NCBI GenBank assembly: GCA_014859215.1
Contig: JACUUS010000031.1
Span: 1-16,679 of the forward strand
Direction of reading: 5' to 3'
Source: Dehalococcoidia bacterium
GTDB lineage: Bacteria > Chloroflexota > Dehalococcoidia > SZUA-161
DNA: 16,679 nucleotides
In this document: in pieces, positions 6,535-13,778 of the stretch
Layout: every line of letters begins with the position of its first letter
How positions within the stretch are numbered: the first letter of the stretch is position 1
Position numbers and translations under genes: made by a program
The notes under the pieces: model-generated
Databases searched by the model: none
What the model saw: only the letters and a program-made list of their open reading frames with translations
Told to the model about the DNA's origin: nothing

Positions 6535-7245
6535 TCAATCGTACCCTGTAAACGAATCCCTTTTTATATGGTCATCAGGTATTTCAAGAGTGCGCAGCTG
6601 GTCTGTGAGAGAAGCGACCATTCCGGGAGGGCCGGAGATATAGAACAGGCGGGCGATGTAGTCGGTAATCAGTTCCCGTATAATCTCGCTTGACATAAGT
6701 CCGGACTTGCCCATCCAGCCCGGCGGCGACCGGCCTGTGAGCAGGTACTCCAGCCTGATGTTGGGATATGTCCTGGAAATCATGTCCAGCTCGTCGCGGA
6801 AGACGATCTCCTCGTAGCTCGGGCTGGAGTACAGTAAGACCACATCGTATATCAGGTGCGAATCGCAAATATACCGCAGCATGCTGCGAAGGGGCGTGAT
6901 GCCTATGCCGCCGCTCACAAAGGCCAGGCGTCTAGGTTCCGAGGGAAGCGTGAAAGCGCCCATTGGACCCTTCAAGCGGACCCATGCCCCTGGCTGCATC
7001 GTGTCCAGCGCGCGGGAGAAATCGCTGCCGGTTATGTGCTTCGTGAACTCTATGTAGCCCTTCTCGGTGGGTGAACTCGAAAACGAAAAGTGGTGGACGG
7101 CATCGTTGCCGTCCACCTTGATTGTAAGGAAGAAATACTGGCCTGCCTCATAGGCAAGAGCCTCATTCCAGACCGGGAACCTGAAGGACTTGACGCTCGG
7201 CGTCCTCCTAATTATCTCCGAGAGATGCGAATCCAATTGCCACAT
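6535..7245 (-). CDS. Ferredoxin-reductase-like FAD/NAD(P)H-binding oxidoreductase
   Basis: 236 residues: an FAD-binding beta-barrel (about 1-100) followed by a Rossmann NAD(P)-binding domain (about 104-230). Seen: EAGQYFFLTI, the flavin motif region HHFSFSSSP (51-59), KGPMGAFTL (92-100), GGIGITPLRSML (112-123), ISGPPGMV (203-210) and the C-terminal GYD. The flavin motif is normally R-x-[YF]-S; here His takes the arginine place. There is no attached [2Fe-2S] domain, so electrons must go to a separate partner, and the adjacent 11-cysteine DUF2769 protein is a natural suspect. The ATG at 7245 follows GTGGAGG with a 4-base gap. It begins 40 bases after the DUF2769 gene ends. Confidence 0.9.
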   Translation of the reverse strand: MWQLDSHLSEIIRRTPSVKSFRFPVWNEALAYEAGQYFFLTIKVDGNDAVHHFSFSSSPTEKGYIEFTKHITGSDFSRALDTMQPGAWVRLKGPMGAFTLPSEPRRLAFVSGGIGITPLRSMLRYICDSHLIYDVVLLYSSPSYEEIVFRDELDMISRTYPNIRLEYLLTGRSPPGWMGKSGLMSSEIIRELITDYIARLFYISGPPGMVASLTDQLRTLEIPDDHIKRDSFTGYD

Positions 7246-7285
7246 GCATCCTCCACTTACTGATTTCCGGGTAGGCTGGATCTTA

Positions 7286-7606
7286 TTATGCGCTCGAGCC
7301 CCCGTTCAGACAGAAGTGGTGCACGGGCGGTCCGCATCCGAGGGCGTAACCGTTATATACGCCACACCCGGCGCAGACGCAGGGCTTGCCGGGGTCGATG
7401 TCCGGGCAGTTCGCCGTTCCGCTGGAGCAGTAAAGGCCCGGGACATTTTCGGGACTGAGGTTCGGAGACTCCGCGATACTGCCCCCCAGCTTCCGCACGC
7501 TCTCTTCCACGCACTGGCTTTCCGTCTGCACCGGGCAGATACCGCAAAGGCACTTCATCACATTTTCTCTCGTAAACGGGACTTTGGAACCTGTTACCTG
7601 GCTCAT
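7286..7606 (-). CDS. DUF2769 cysteine-rich protein
   Basis: 106 residues from the ATG at 7606, preceded by AGGAGGTGAT (7612-7621), an almost perfect match to the 16S 3' end, 8 bases from the start; the GTG at 7615 would overlap that site. Seen: VPFTRENVMKCLCGICPVQ, the signature opening of DUF2769, a family best known from methanogenic archaea and some anaerobic bacteria, with no known function. There are 11 cysteines, in a front cluster (C-x-C-x2-C-x7-C) and a rear cluster with C-x-C-x2-C. There is no signal peptide. This fits metal or iron-sulfur binding. The strong ribosome binding site suggests high expression, and the reductase follows 40 bases on. Confidence 0.85.
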   Translation of the reverse strand: MSQVTGSKVPFTRENVMKCLCGICPVQTESQCVEESVRKLGGSIAESPNLSPENVPGLYCSSGTANCPDIDPGKPCVCAGCGVYNGYALGCGPPVHHFCLNGGSSA

Positions 7607-7666
7607 CCTTATCACCTCCTCGGGGCTACAATCAACCAGTAGTATGATATTCCCCCTGCGACTGTC

Positions 7667-7719
7667 CCAGGAATACGTACTCAGGCGTAAAAAGAATCAT
7701 GGATGGCGCTAATTCCTGG
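7667..7719. repeat. 8-bp inverted repeat in the divergent DUF2769 / zinc-ribbon intergenic region
   Basis: CCAGGAAT at 7667-7674 and ATTCCTGG at 7712-7719 are perfect inverted copies whose centres lie 45 bases apart. They sit between two divergent transcripts, where a regulator binding both halves could act. One 8-bp match in a gap this size could also occur by chance. Confidence 0.25.
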
Positions 7720-7757
7720 CGCGAATGCACTAACGGATATTGGCCGGCTGCAGCGGG

Positions 7758-7786
7758 TTACCTTCATACGGATCGCGTGCTATACT
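7758..7786 (+). promoter_or_regulatory. Candidate promoter of the zinc-ribbon / hotdog unit
   Basis: -35-like TTACCT (7758-7763), 17-base spacer, -10 TATACT (7781-7786). Seven bases follow before the ATG at 7794, the same spacing as at argJ, so a transcript might begin at that ATG. The -10 is good; the -35 is poor. Confidence 0.4.
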
Positions 7787-7793
7787 TAATTAC

Positions 7794-7823
7794 ATGACTA
7801 AGAAGAGGCAGGCGATTGGCTGA
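7794..7823 (+). CDS. Possible 9-codon leaderless mini-ORF overlapping the zinc-ribbon start
   Basis: The ATG at 7794 opens a frame encoding MTKKRQAIG and stops at 7821-7823. The TTG start of the zinc-ribbon gene (7816) lies inside it in another frame, as does that gene's GAGG site. If transcription begins at about 7793, ribosomes could load here and be coupled to the downstream gene. Nothing but position supports its translation; it could be chance. Confidence 0.2.
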   Translation: MTKKRQAIG

Positions 7824-8052
7824 CAGCCTTGAATACAGGTGCGGCGGCCTCCGCTGCTTCCACTGCAAGAAGACCTACTACTACCGCGAACACCGTCCCG
7901 CGGGTGAGTCGGAAGCAGAGATCCTGAGATGTCCCGGGTGCAACGAGGAGCTTGTGGAAGTTCCGGTTGACACTTTCATGGACGGCTCCGACGAAATGTT
8001 ACGCGTTCTCGACATGCTTGACAGCATGTCGGGGGAGGAGGGGGTGGGATAG
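7816..8052 (+). CDS. Small zinc-ribbon protein of unknown function
   Basis: 78 residues, start TTG at 7816 with GAGG 7 bases upstream. Seen: C9, then CFHC (14-17), and CPGC (39-42), an N-terminal C-x2-C...C-x2-C zinc ribbon, followed by an acidic, probably helical tail (SDEMLRVLDMLDSMSGEEG). No family name can be given. It lies 27 bases upstream of the hotdog gene, same strand, and presumably shares its message. Small zinc ribbons next to acyl-CoA enzymes can be acyl-carrier binding or regulatory, but nothing here decides that. Confidence 0.75.
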   Translation: MADSLEYRCGGLRCFHCKKTYYYREHRPAGESEAEILRCPGCNEELVEVPVDTFMDGSDEMLRVLDMLDSMSGEEGVG

Positions 8053-8079
8053 AAAAGTGAAGGTCAGAAGGAACAAGAC

Positions 8080-8565
8080 ATGACAGAGGCAGAAGCATTC
8101 CAGGACCTTTATCCCGATCACCTGAGCTGCTGCTACGGGTGCGGGCGTCTCAACGAACATGGCCTGCATATTCGCAGCTACTGGGACGGCGATGAATCTC
8201 ACTGCTGGTTCACCCCGAAACCCTATCATATGGCGATACCCGGGTACGTATACGGCGGGCTGATCGCGTCCATCATCGATTGTCATTGCACGGGCACCGC
8301 TGCCGCTGCGGCTTATCGTAAGCTGGGCCAGCCAGCGGACGCCGACCCGCCGCTGCGATTCCTTACGGGCTCCCTGCACGTAGACTACCTGAAGCCGACC
8401 CCGCTGGGAGTGCCGCTGGAGGTGAGGGCGTTCGTCAAGGAGATGAAGGGGCGCAAGATAGTCATTTCGGCAAGGCTCATCGCGGACGGGCACGTATGTG
8501 CCCGCGGGGAAGTCGTCTCCATCCAGATGCCCGAGAAGCTGGCTGGCGACCCGCCAGGTCCATAG
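8080..8565 (+). CDS. PaaI-like hotdog-fold protein (putative acyl-CoA thioesterase)
   Basis: 161 residues, ATG at 8080 preceded by AGAAGGA. Seen: the N-terminal signature CCYGCGRLNEHGLHIRS (17-33), common in PaaI-type hotdog proteins, the central helix region VYGGLIASIID (57-67) and the strands SLHVDYLKPTPLG (98-110) and ARLIADG. Where many thioesterases have His-Gly-Gly, this has Tyr58-Gly-Gly, with Asp67 in the conserved place 9 residues on. Such proteins usually hydrolyse or bind acyl-CoA and assemble as tetramers. The substrate is unknown. Confidence 0.88.
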   Translation: MTEAEAFQDLYPDHLSCCYGCGRLNEHGLHIRSYWDGDESHCWFTPKPYHMAIPGYVYGGLIASIIDCHCTGTAAAAAYRKLGQPADADPPLRFLTGSLHVDYLKPTPLGVPLEVRAFVKEMKGRKIVISARLIADGHVCARGEVVSIQMPEKLAGDPPGP

Positions 8566-8689
8566 GCTCGCCGGCGCCTGCCTGGCTCCGGCCTATCCGA
8601 ATCAGCCTGATGCGGCTCCTGGTCCCTCTTTGTGCGTCAGCTATGATACCAGTCTGAATCTCGATCCCAATCCTGATCTCAGCCCTGCA

Positions 8690-9415
8690 TTACTGTACTT
8701 GAGGCAGGACTATCTCTATGGCGGCGCCGAAGTCATAGAACCTGGTGCTACTCCTCATTGAGATTTCGCCCTGTCCCGCGACCATGGAGGGGATCAAGGT
8801 ATCAATATCCATTTTGCGGACGTAGTCGTCCTCATCTATCCAGACGTTTACATCTATCTTCCAGGCGGCCAGTTCATCTTCTGCAGGAGGCGTCTCCCCG
8901 GTCGCCTCGGCGAGAGCCCGAATGTAGGAGCTGGTGTCAATCTCGCCCCGGTATCGTCTGCAAGTGACGCCATCCACATCCTCCTGGTCCAGTTCCTTGA
9001 TGTCCTTCATATAAGCAAGGAGGGCGATTGCTCCTGCCATGGGCATTTCCACATCTTCCAGAGTCTGGTTGTCCTGTCCAATCTCTTCCTCGCAGGACCG
9101 CCAGGACTCGCCTTCCCCTTCCCTGAAATAGCAGCGGTCGCCGTCCTTGACAGCTTCCAGCCACATCTGGTCGCCGATCGTTTTGGAGTAGAACCGGTCG
9201 GGTGCGGCCACTTCGGTTGTGAATGAGGCGGACATTACCTCTCCGCTTTCATCAATGATGGTGGAATTGCCGTCGGAACGGTATGACTGTACCTGGCCTG
9301 CCTTTGCTATAGCCCGGTCTACGGCGGACTGCTGCTCAGTCCCCTGGCTGCCGCATCCGACCGGGATTGCCAGCAAGAGAATAATCACCAGTGCTAAGCG
9401 CAGATAAAGGCCCAT
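8690..9415 (-). CDS. Lipoprotein, LppX/LprG-like size and pattern
   Basis: 241 residues. The N-terminus has a short charged start, a hydrophobic core (LALVIILLLAIPV) and a lipobox-like PVGC with Cys21 as lipidated residue; Pro at -3 is unusual. The mature part is rich in acidic residues and beta-type repeats, with Cys95, Cys108 and Cys152. Features such as VDGVTCRRYRGEID and WIDEDDYVRKMDID match the LppX/LprAFG/LolA-like fold, whose members bind or carry lipids across the envelope. I infer this from pattern, not from a secure match. The ATG at 9415 sits just after GGGGGAGGAG. It stands alone, convergent with the hotdog gene and divergent from the VOC gene. The 124 bases downstream hold no feature I recognise. 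Confidence 0.82.
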   Translation of the reverse strand: MGLYLRLALVIILLLAIPVGCGSQGTEQQSAVDRAIAKAGQVQSYRSDGNSTIIDESGEVMSASFTTEVAAPDRFYSKTIGDQMWLEAVKDGDRCYFREGEGESWRSCEEEIGQDNQTLEDVEMPMAGAIALLAYMKDIKELDQEDVDGVTCRRYRGEIDTSSYIRALAEATGETPPAEDELAAWKIDVNVWIDEDDYVRKMDIDTLIPSMVAGQGEISMRSSTRFYDFGAAIEIVLPQVQ

Positions 9416-9461
9416 CTCCTCCCCCTTTCCTCACTCGCGTGGACTCTCCTGAAGCGCGGCC

Positions 9462-9480
9462 CCGTCTGCGGGCCGGATAG
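9462..9480. repeat. Dyad in the lipoprotein leader
   Basis: CGGCCC and GGGCCG separated by 6-7 bases form a short GC-rich hairpin in the leader of the lipoprotein message, with no T-tract. Its role is unknown and it is close to what chance would give in GC-rich DNA. Confidence 0.15.
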
Positions 9481-9623
9481 TATGAATAGAGATACAAGCA
9501 ACTTTCCTGCGGCTGGCCGTTGGGCGGCGCGCGGAAAATAATGAGGACCTCGTCTAGGACGATATCCCATGATGGAGGTTCCGTCAATACTCCTTAAGTC
9601 GGTAATAACCCTGCCGCTTCCTA

Positions 9624-9651
9624 TTGACATCGCTGGCGGAGGGATTATTCT
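9624..9651 (+). promoter_or_regulatory. Sigma70-type promoter of the VOC gene and possibly the following operon
   Basis: -35 TTGACA (9624-9629, perfect), 16-base spacer, -10 TATTCT (9646-9651). The predicted start lies about 34 bases before the ATG at 9692, leaving room for the AAGGAG site at 9679-9684. Confidence 0.55.
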
Positions 9652-9691
9652 TTCCAGAACAGAGATCAATCTTCGCGGAAGGAGCGCGAAT

Positions 9692-10252
9692 ATGGATGCA
9701 GGGGCAATCGCTAAACGGCTGAGGCTGCCAAAAGTAGCCCAGCTGGGCTTCGTCGTAGCCGATATGGACAAGGCCATCGCCTGGTATAAGGATACCGCCG
9801 GGGTGCGTCCCTGGATGCTCATGGATGAGAGACCCGAACCCTGCCTGGAACGCGGGAAGGAAGTCCACCCTGTGCTCCGGATCGCCCTTGCGTACTCCGG
9901 CCCGATGCAGATGGAGCTGATCCAGGTCACTGAGGGGGAGAGCTTCCACCTGGCCCGCGTGAAGGACTCGCCCGGCGGAGTTCACCATTTCGGCTTCCTG
10001 GTGGGCGATCTTGAGAGGAGGCTCACCGCATGCCGCGCAATGGGGGTGGACGTGCTGCAAAGGGGAACCATCAGGGATACCGGGATGGTAATCGACTATG
10101 CGTACCTTGATACGCTTTCAGAGGCCGGTACTTACTTTGAGCTTATCCGGTGGCGATTCGGCCCCTTGCCCATGCCCGTCAACAGCCTGTCTTTCCGCCT
10201 GCTGGCCCGGCTGGGGGGAAGTACAGTGTTCAAAGGGCGGGTTATCGGGTGA
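9692..10252 (+). CDS. VOC-superfamily metalloenzyme (glyoxalase / epimerase-like)
   Basis: 186 residues from the ATG at 9692, with AAGGAG 7 bases upstream; an open frame reaching further 5' would cross the promoter and is not coding. Two beta-alpha-beta-beta-beta modules are seen: QLGFVVADMDKAIAWY (17-32) and GVHHFGFLVGDLERRL (96-111). Likely metal ligands are Gln17, Glu75 (MELIQ), His98 or His99 and Glu150 (FELIRW). The family usually has His at the first place; Gln-Glu-His-Glu is the set known from human glyoxalase I. Candidate activities are lactoylglutathione lyase-like, methylmalonyl-CoA epimerase-like or dioxygenase; none can be chosen. A 149-base gap separates it from the next gene. 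Confidence 0.88.
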   Translation: MDAGAIAKRLRLPKVAQLGFVVADMDKAIAWYKDTAGVRPWMLMDERPEPCLERGKEVHPVLRIALAYSGPMQMELIQVTEGESFHLARVKDSPGGVHHFGFLVGDLERRLTACRAMGVDVLQRGTIRDTGMVIDYAYLDTLSEAGTYFELIRWRFGPLPMPVNSLSFRLLARLGGSTVFKGRVIG

Positions 10253-10293
10253 GGACGAGATACGCATCAGCATTGCATCCTGATAAGGGATCT

Positions 10294-10317
10294 CCGCCCG
10301 AAGGGGCACTCGGGCGG
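10294..10317 (+). terminator. Stem-loop after the VOC gene (weak terminator candidate)
   Basis: CCGCCCGA and TCGGGCGG form a perfect 8-bp stem with an 8-base loop, 42 bases after the VOC stop. No T-run follows, so it may only slow transcription or protect the message end. A second dyad, CAGAGG-n9-CCTCTG at 10350-10370, lies just before the transglutaminase ribosome binding site. Confidence 0.3.
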
Positions 10318-10401
10318 TGGATTGCGGGCGGACTTGCGTGATATCATAACAGAGGCCGACCGGACCTCTGAATCCGCCCCGGAGCTTTGCGAAGGAGGCA
10401 T

Positions 10402-11088
10402 ATGCTCGATATGGACAGATACCTGAAGTCTACCGAGATCATTGACTTTGATACCCCGTCCGTGCGCAAGAAAGCCGAAGAGGTCACCAAAGGGCTTCCG
10501 AACGACAGGGAGAAGGCCGTAGCTCTCTATTACTTCGTGCGCGATGGGATCAGGCATAATGCGTACGCGGAGCTCTACGATATCAGCCGCTACAAAGCGA
10601 GCTCGGTCCTCGAAGCGGGCAATGGAATTTGCCAGCAGAAGTCGGTCCTGCTGACAGCTCTGGCGCGTGCGGCGGGGATTCCGGCCCGTCTCGGGTACGT
10701 GGATGTCAACGATTTTCAGCTTTCGGAGACCTTCAAGAAGATGATAGGCGGGGTAAACGTATTCCCGTTTCACGGGTTCGCGGAGCTTTATGTCGAGGGC
10801 AAATGGGTGCACGCAAGCCCGGCGTATGATATTAACACCTGCCGCAGGAAGCGTTTCGTGCCTGTTGAGTTCGACGGTGTGAACGACGCCGTCGACTCCC
10901 GGTACAACCAGGACGGCGAGCCTCACATCGAGCACCTTCGCTACCACGGCCCGTACGAGGACTTCCCCTGGGAAGAGATTATGAGCTACTACAAGGAGTG
11001 GGCCTCCAAACTGGGCCTCGGCTGGGAGGAACTGAAAGGCGCGGGGGAGCAAGTGCGCGAGCAGAAATCATTTGGGAATGAGCCCTGA
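10402..11088 (+). CDS. Transglutaminase-like (papain-fold) protein
   Basis: 228 residues from the ATG at 10402, directly after AAGGAGG (10392-10398, gap 3); the ATG at 10411 is possible too. Seen: REKAVALYYFVRDGIRHNAY, then GNGICQQKSVLLTALARAAGIPARLGYVDV with Cys77 as nucleophile, and FHGFAELYVEGKWVHASPAYD with His124 and Asp143, a complete Cys-His-Asp triad. There is no signal peptide, so the protein is cytoplasmic. Bacterial members act as proteases or peptide-bond transferases, and some sit in biosynthetic gene clusters as amide-forming enzymes. It starts the run of close plus-strand genes (18 bases to the next). Confidence 0.9.
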   Translation: MLDMDRYLKSTEIIDFDTPSVRKKAEEVTKGLPNDREKAVALYYFVRDGIRHNAYAELYDISRYKASSVLEAGNGICQQKSVLLTALARAAGIPARLGYVDVNDFQLSETFKKMIGGVNVFPFHGFAELYVEGKWVHASPAYDINTCRRKRFVPVEFDGVNDAVDSRYNQDGEPHIEHLRYHGPYEDFPWEEIMSYYKEWASKLGLGWEELKGAGEQVREQKSFGNEP

Positions 11089-11106
11089 GTTCCCGGCTGC
11101 GAATAC

Positions 11107-11958
11107 ATGGAGGATAACGAGAACTGGGCTTCCGACGTGACCATCGGGTACCCGCCGCTCCGGCACATTCTGCGGGACCTGCGTATGTCGGTCGAGTTCC
11201 AGGGAGACCGGTGCGTGGGCCGGGTGCCGATTGTCCCCGAGGTATGTACGGACCGGGGCGGCGTACAGGTGGGCGTGCTGGCCACGCTGGTGGATACCGC
11301 CGGCGGAGCGCTCGCGATCAGGAATATTTACCCTGACTGGCTGGCGACGGCGAGCCTGTCCGTCTATATGTCGGAGAAAACAGCCTCGGGCACTCTTGTC
11401 GCGAACGGCGGCATCGTCCGGGAAGGGCGGAATGTCGTTGTGGTCGAGGTGGATATTCTGGAAGAGAACGCCGCCGGGGATGGGCGACAGACGGGTTCAG
11501 CGGTAATGACCCTGGTCAGGCTTCCACGCAGGCAGGATGCGGGCATGATCGCCGAGGAGTCAGCGGGAGGTGTTACCTCCCGTATGCCGGGGACACGGCT
11601 CTCAGCTTCTTATCTGGAAATGGTACGAGTGCGGATAGTAGATCCCGCCTCCGGCGCCCTGGAACTGGAGATGCACGAGTACATTCGCAACAGCTTCGGG
11701 GTGCTGCATGGAGGGATTGTCGCCCTTCTGGGTGACCAGGCGGGAGAGCAGGCGGCGCGGGCCGTCACGGGAAAGCCGCTTACGACTCGGGACCTGACGG
11801 TGCACTATCTTTCCCAGGGCAAGGTCGGGCCTTTCCGTACAAGGGCCAGGGTCCTCAGAGCCACGCCGGACACGGTGCTTTCACGGGTGGAGGCTGTCGA
11901 TGCCGGCGCCGGAGACCGGCTGGTCTGCGTCGCCATGAACACGGCTGCACTGGAATGA
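11107..11958 (+). CDS. Tandem double-hotdog protein (putative acyl-CoA thioesterase)
   Basis: 283 residues with two fused PaaI-type hotdog domains (about 15-140 and 160-283). In domain 2, VLHGGIVALLGDQAG carries the classical His201-Gly-Gly, with Asp210 nine residues on. In domain 1, VQVGVLATLVDTAGG keeps Asp63, but Gln54-Val-Gly stands where His-Gly-Gly would be. The fused pair can form by itself the dimer unit single-domain proteins build, with one active and one degenerate site. The ATG at 11107 has no good ribosome binding site; the transglutaminase stop lies 18 bases upstream, so coupling is likely. The ABC ATPase follows after 48 bases. Confidence 0.88.
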   Translation: MEDNENWASDVTIGYPPLRHILRDLRMSVEFQGDRCVGRVPIVPEVCTDRGGVQVGVLATLVDTAGGALAIRNIYPDWLATASLSVYMSEKTASGTLVANGGIVREGRNVVVVEVDILEENAAGDGRQTGSAVMTLVRLPRRQDAGMIAEESAGGVTSRMPGTRLSASYLEMVRVRIVDPASGALELEMHEYIRNSFGVLHGGIVALLGDQAGEQAARAVTGKPLTTRDLTVHYLSQGKVGPFRTRARVLRATPDTVLSRVEAVDAGAGDRLVCVAMNTAALE

Positions 11959-12006
11959 CCGGGTGATAACCGTCGAAGCCACTGAGGGAAGATATTTGCC
12001 GGGCGG

Positions 12007-12915
12007 ATGAAGACTGTAATAGAGGTCAAGGACCTTCGTAAGACGTACGGGACGCTGGTCGCGGTAGACGGCGTCTCCTTCCAGGTAAGCGAAGGGGAGA
12101 TTTTCGGTCTTCTGGGCCCTAACGGGGCGGGCAAGACCACTGCGGTAGAGTGCCTGGAGGGACTTCGCCGTCCTGATTCAGGCCTGATCCAGGTGCTGGG
12201 GCTGGACCCTCAGAGCGAAGGAAAAGCCCTCCGCCGGCGCATAGGCTCCCAGCTTCAGGAATCGGCTCTGCCCGACCGAATCAGGGTATGGGAAGCCCTC
12301 GACCTCTTCGCTTCCCTTGCGCCGGGAGCCGCCGACTGGCGCGGGCTCATGCAGCAGTGGGGCCTGGCTGACAAGCGCAAGTCTTCCTTCTCCAGCCTCT
12401 CCGGCGGCCAGCGCCAGAGGCTTTTCGTGGCCCTCGCCCTCGTCAACAATCCGGAGGTGGTCTTCCTCGATGAAATGACCGCGGGGCTGGACCCGGCGGC
12501 ACGTCGGACGGCCTGGGACCTGATCCGGGCCATACGCGAACGGGGGACCACCGTCGTACTGGTCACGCATTTCATGGATGAAGCGGAGAACCTCTGCGAC
12601 CGCCTGGCGATCATGGACCGGGGCAGGATAGCTGCTGCGGGCACGCCGCAGGGCCTGATAACTACCTATGCCAGCGAGGTGAGGGTTGTGTTTACCGCCG
12701 GCGCGGACGATATATCCTTTCTTGAGCGGATTCCGAATGTGAAAACGGTTGCCAGGCACGGGCCGCGAGTGGAGGTAAGCGGAAGCGGCCCGGTGCTGGC
12801 CCTGGTGGCGCATTCGCTTGTGGAGCACGGCATCACTCCATTGGACCTGAGGATGGAGCAGCCGTCGCTCGAAGATGTTTTCCTGCGAATTACCGATCAT
12901 CCAATCACCGAGTAG
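12007..12915 (+). CDS. ABC transporter ATP-binding protein (ABC-2 / DrrA-like exporter)
   Basis: 302 residues, with all ATPase motifs: Walker A GPNGAGKTT (37-45), Q-loop SQLQES (81-86), signature LSGGQRQRL (131-139), Walker B VVFLDE (151-156), D-loop GLD and switch His188 in VTHFMDEAE. About 80 C-terminal residues form the extension typical of drug and lipid exporters of the DrrA/CcmA group, ending in PSLEDVFLRITD. It pairs with the permease 9 bases downstream. The ATG has only a weak ribosome binding site. The substrate is unknown; drugs, peptides and lipids are typical. Confidence 0.95.
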   Translation: MKTVIEVKDLRKTYGTLVAVDGVSFQVSEGEIFGLLGPNGAGKTTAVECLEGLRRPDSGLIQVLGLDPQSEGKALRRRIGSQLQESALPDRIRVWEALDLFASLAPGAADWRGLMQQWGLADKRKSSFSSLSGGQRQRLFVALALVNNPEVVFLDEMTAGLDPAARRTAWDLIRAIRERGTTVVLVTHFMDEAENLCDRLAIMDRGRIAAAGTPQGLITTYASEVRVVFTAGADDISFLERIPNVKTVARHGPRVEVSGSGPVLALVAHSLVEHGITPLDLRMEQPSLEDVFLRITDHPITE

Positions 12916-12924
12916 AAGCTTTCC

Positions 12925-13671
12925 ATGCGCATGTTGACGAAACTGGCCCTGGTGGAGCTCAAGCTTTTTGTGAGAGACCCCGTGACAATGGTCTTCACTT
13001 TCGCCCTGCCCCTGATATTCCTTGTTGTCATGGGTGGGGTATTCGGGAATACTCCGGACCCTGAGGGGGAGGTGTTCAAGGGAGTCGGGCCGTTGAACTA
13101 CTATACCCCGGCCTATATCGGCCTGGTCATAGCATCCATCGCGGTGGTGGGGCTTCCGGTACACCTGACTGCTTACCGCGAGCAGGGGGTACTCCGCCGG
13201 CTGCGCGCGTCTCCGCTGCCCCTCTGGAGCATATTCGGCTCCCAGCTGGCAGTGAGCCTGGTCATCGCAATAGTAGGGGGGTGCCTGATTACCCTGGCGG
13301 CCGTGCTGGCCTATGATGCCGCCCTTCCTGTTTCTCCGGCCCTGGTGATCGCCGCGTTTTTCGCAAGCGTACTCAGTTTCATAGCCATCGGGATGCTGCT
13401 GGGATCTGTATTGCCGACCACACGGGCCGCGCAGGGGCTGGGCCTGGTCCTGTTCTTTGTCATGCTGATACTGGGCGGCGCCGGACCCCCCAGAGAGGTG
13501 ATGACCGAGGCTATGCGGTGGATCGGCGATTTCACGCCTGTACGCTACGTGATCGACCTCATCCAGGACCCGTGGCTGGGCTTCGGCTGGGCGATGAGAA
13601 GCTTCGCGGTCACCATGGGATTCATGGTCGCGGCCGCATTGCTCGCGCTCAGGTTTTTCCGCTGGGAATAA
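12925..13671 (+). CDS. ABC-2 type transporter permease
   Basis: 248 residues with six predicted membrane segments at about 21-41, 62-82, 108-130, 138-162, 168-186 and 227-243. The coupling region RLRASPLPLW (92-100) and the late FTPVRYVIDLIQ stretch (203-214) are marks of ABC-2 permeases. Length and layout fit a half-transporter that dimerises with two copies of the upstream ATPase. It starts 9 bases after the ATPase stop, without a strong ribosome binding site, so translation is probably coupled. It ends the plus-strand unit; the 107 bases to the convergent GAF gene show no clear terminator. Confidence 0.93.
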   Translation: MRMLTKLALVELKLFVRDPVTMVFTFALPLIFLVVMGGVFGNTPDPEGEVFKGVGPLNYYTPAYIGLVIASIAVVGLPVHLTAYREQGVLRRLRASPLPLWSIFGSQLAVSLVIAIVGGCLITLAAVLAYDAALPVSPALVIAAFFASVLSFIAIGMLLGSVLPTTRAAQGLGLVLFFVMLILGGAGPPREVMTEAMRWIGDFTPVRYVIDLIQDPWLGFGWAMRSFAVTMGFMVAAALLALRFFRWE

Positions 13672-13778
13672 ACCCGCCCTTGCGGAAGACTACTTCGGGG
13701 AGGACTGTTTCGCTATCATGACCGTGCAGTGGGCGACGGCCAGGAGTGACTCTCAATCGGACAGCGCCGGCTCCTTTG

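Noticed and set aside
10267..11052. Minus-strand open frame of about 261 codons
   Set aside because: It is antisense to the transglutaminase-like gene, which has a complete catalytic triad and a strong ribosome site.
12178..13164. Long minus-strand open frame (about 328 codons) across the ABC genes
   Set aside because: It lies opposite two ABC genes with complete motifs, and its translation is His/Gln/Arg-rich with no family pattern.
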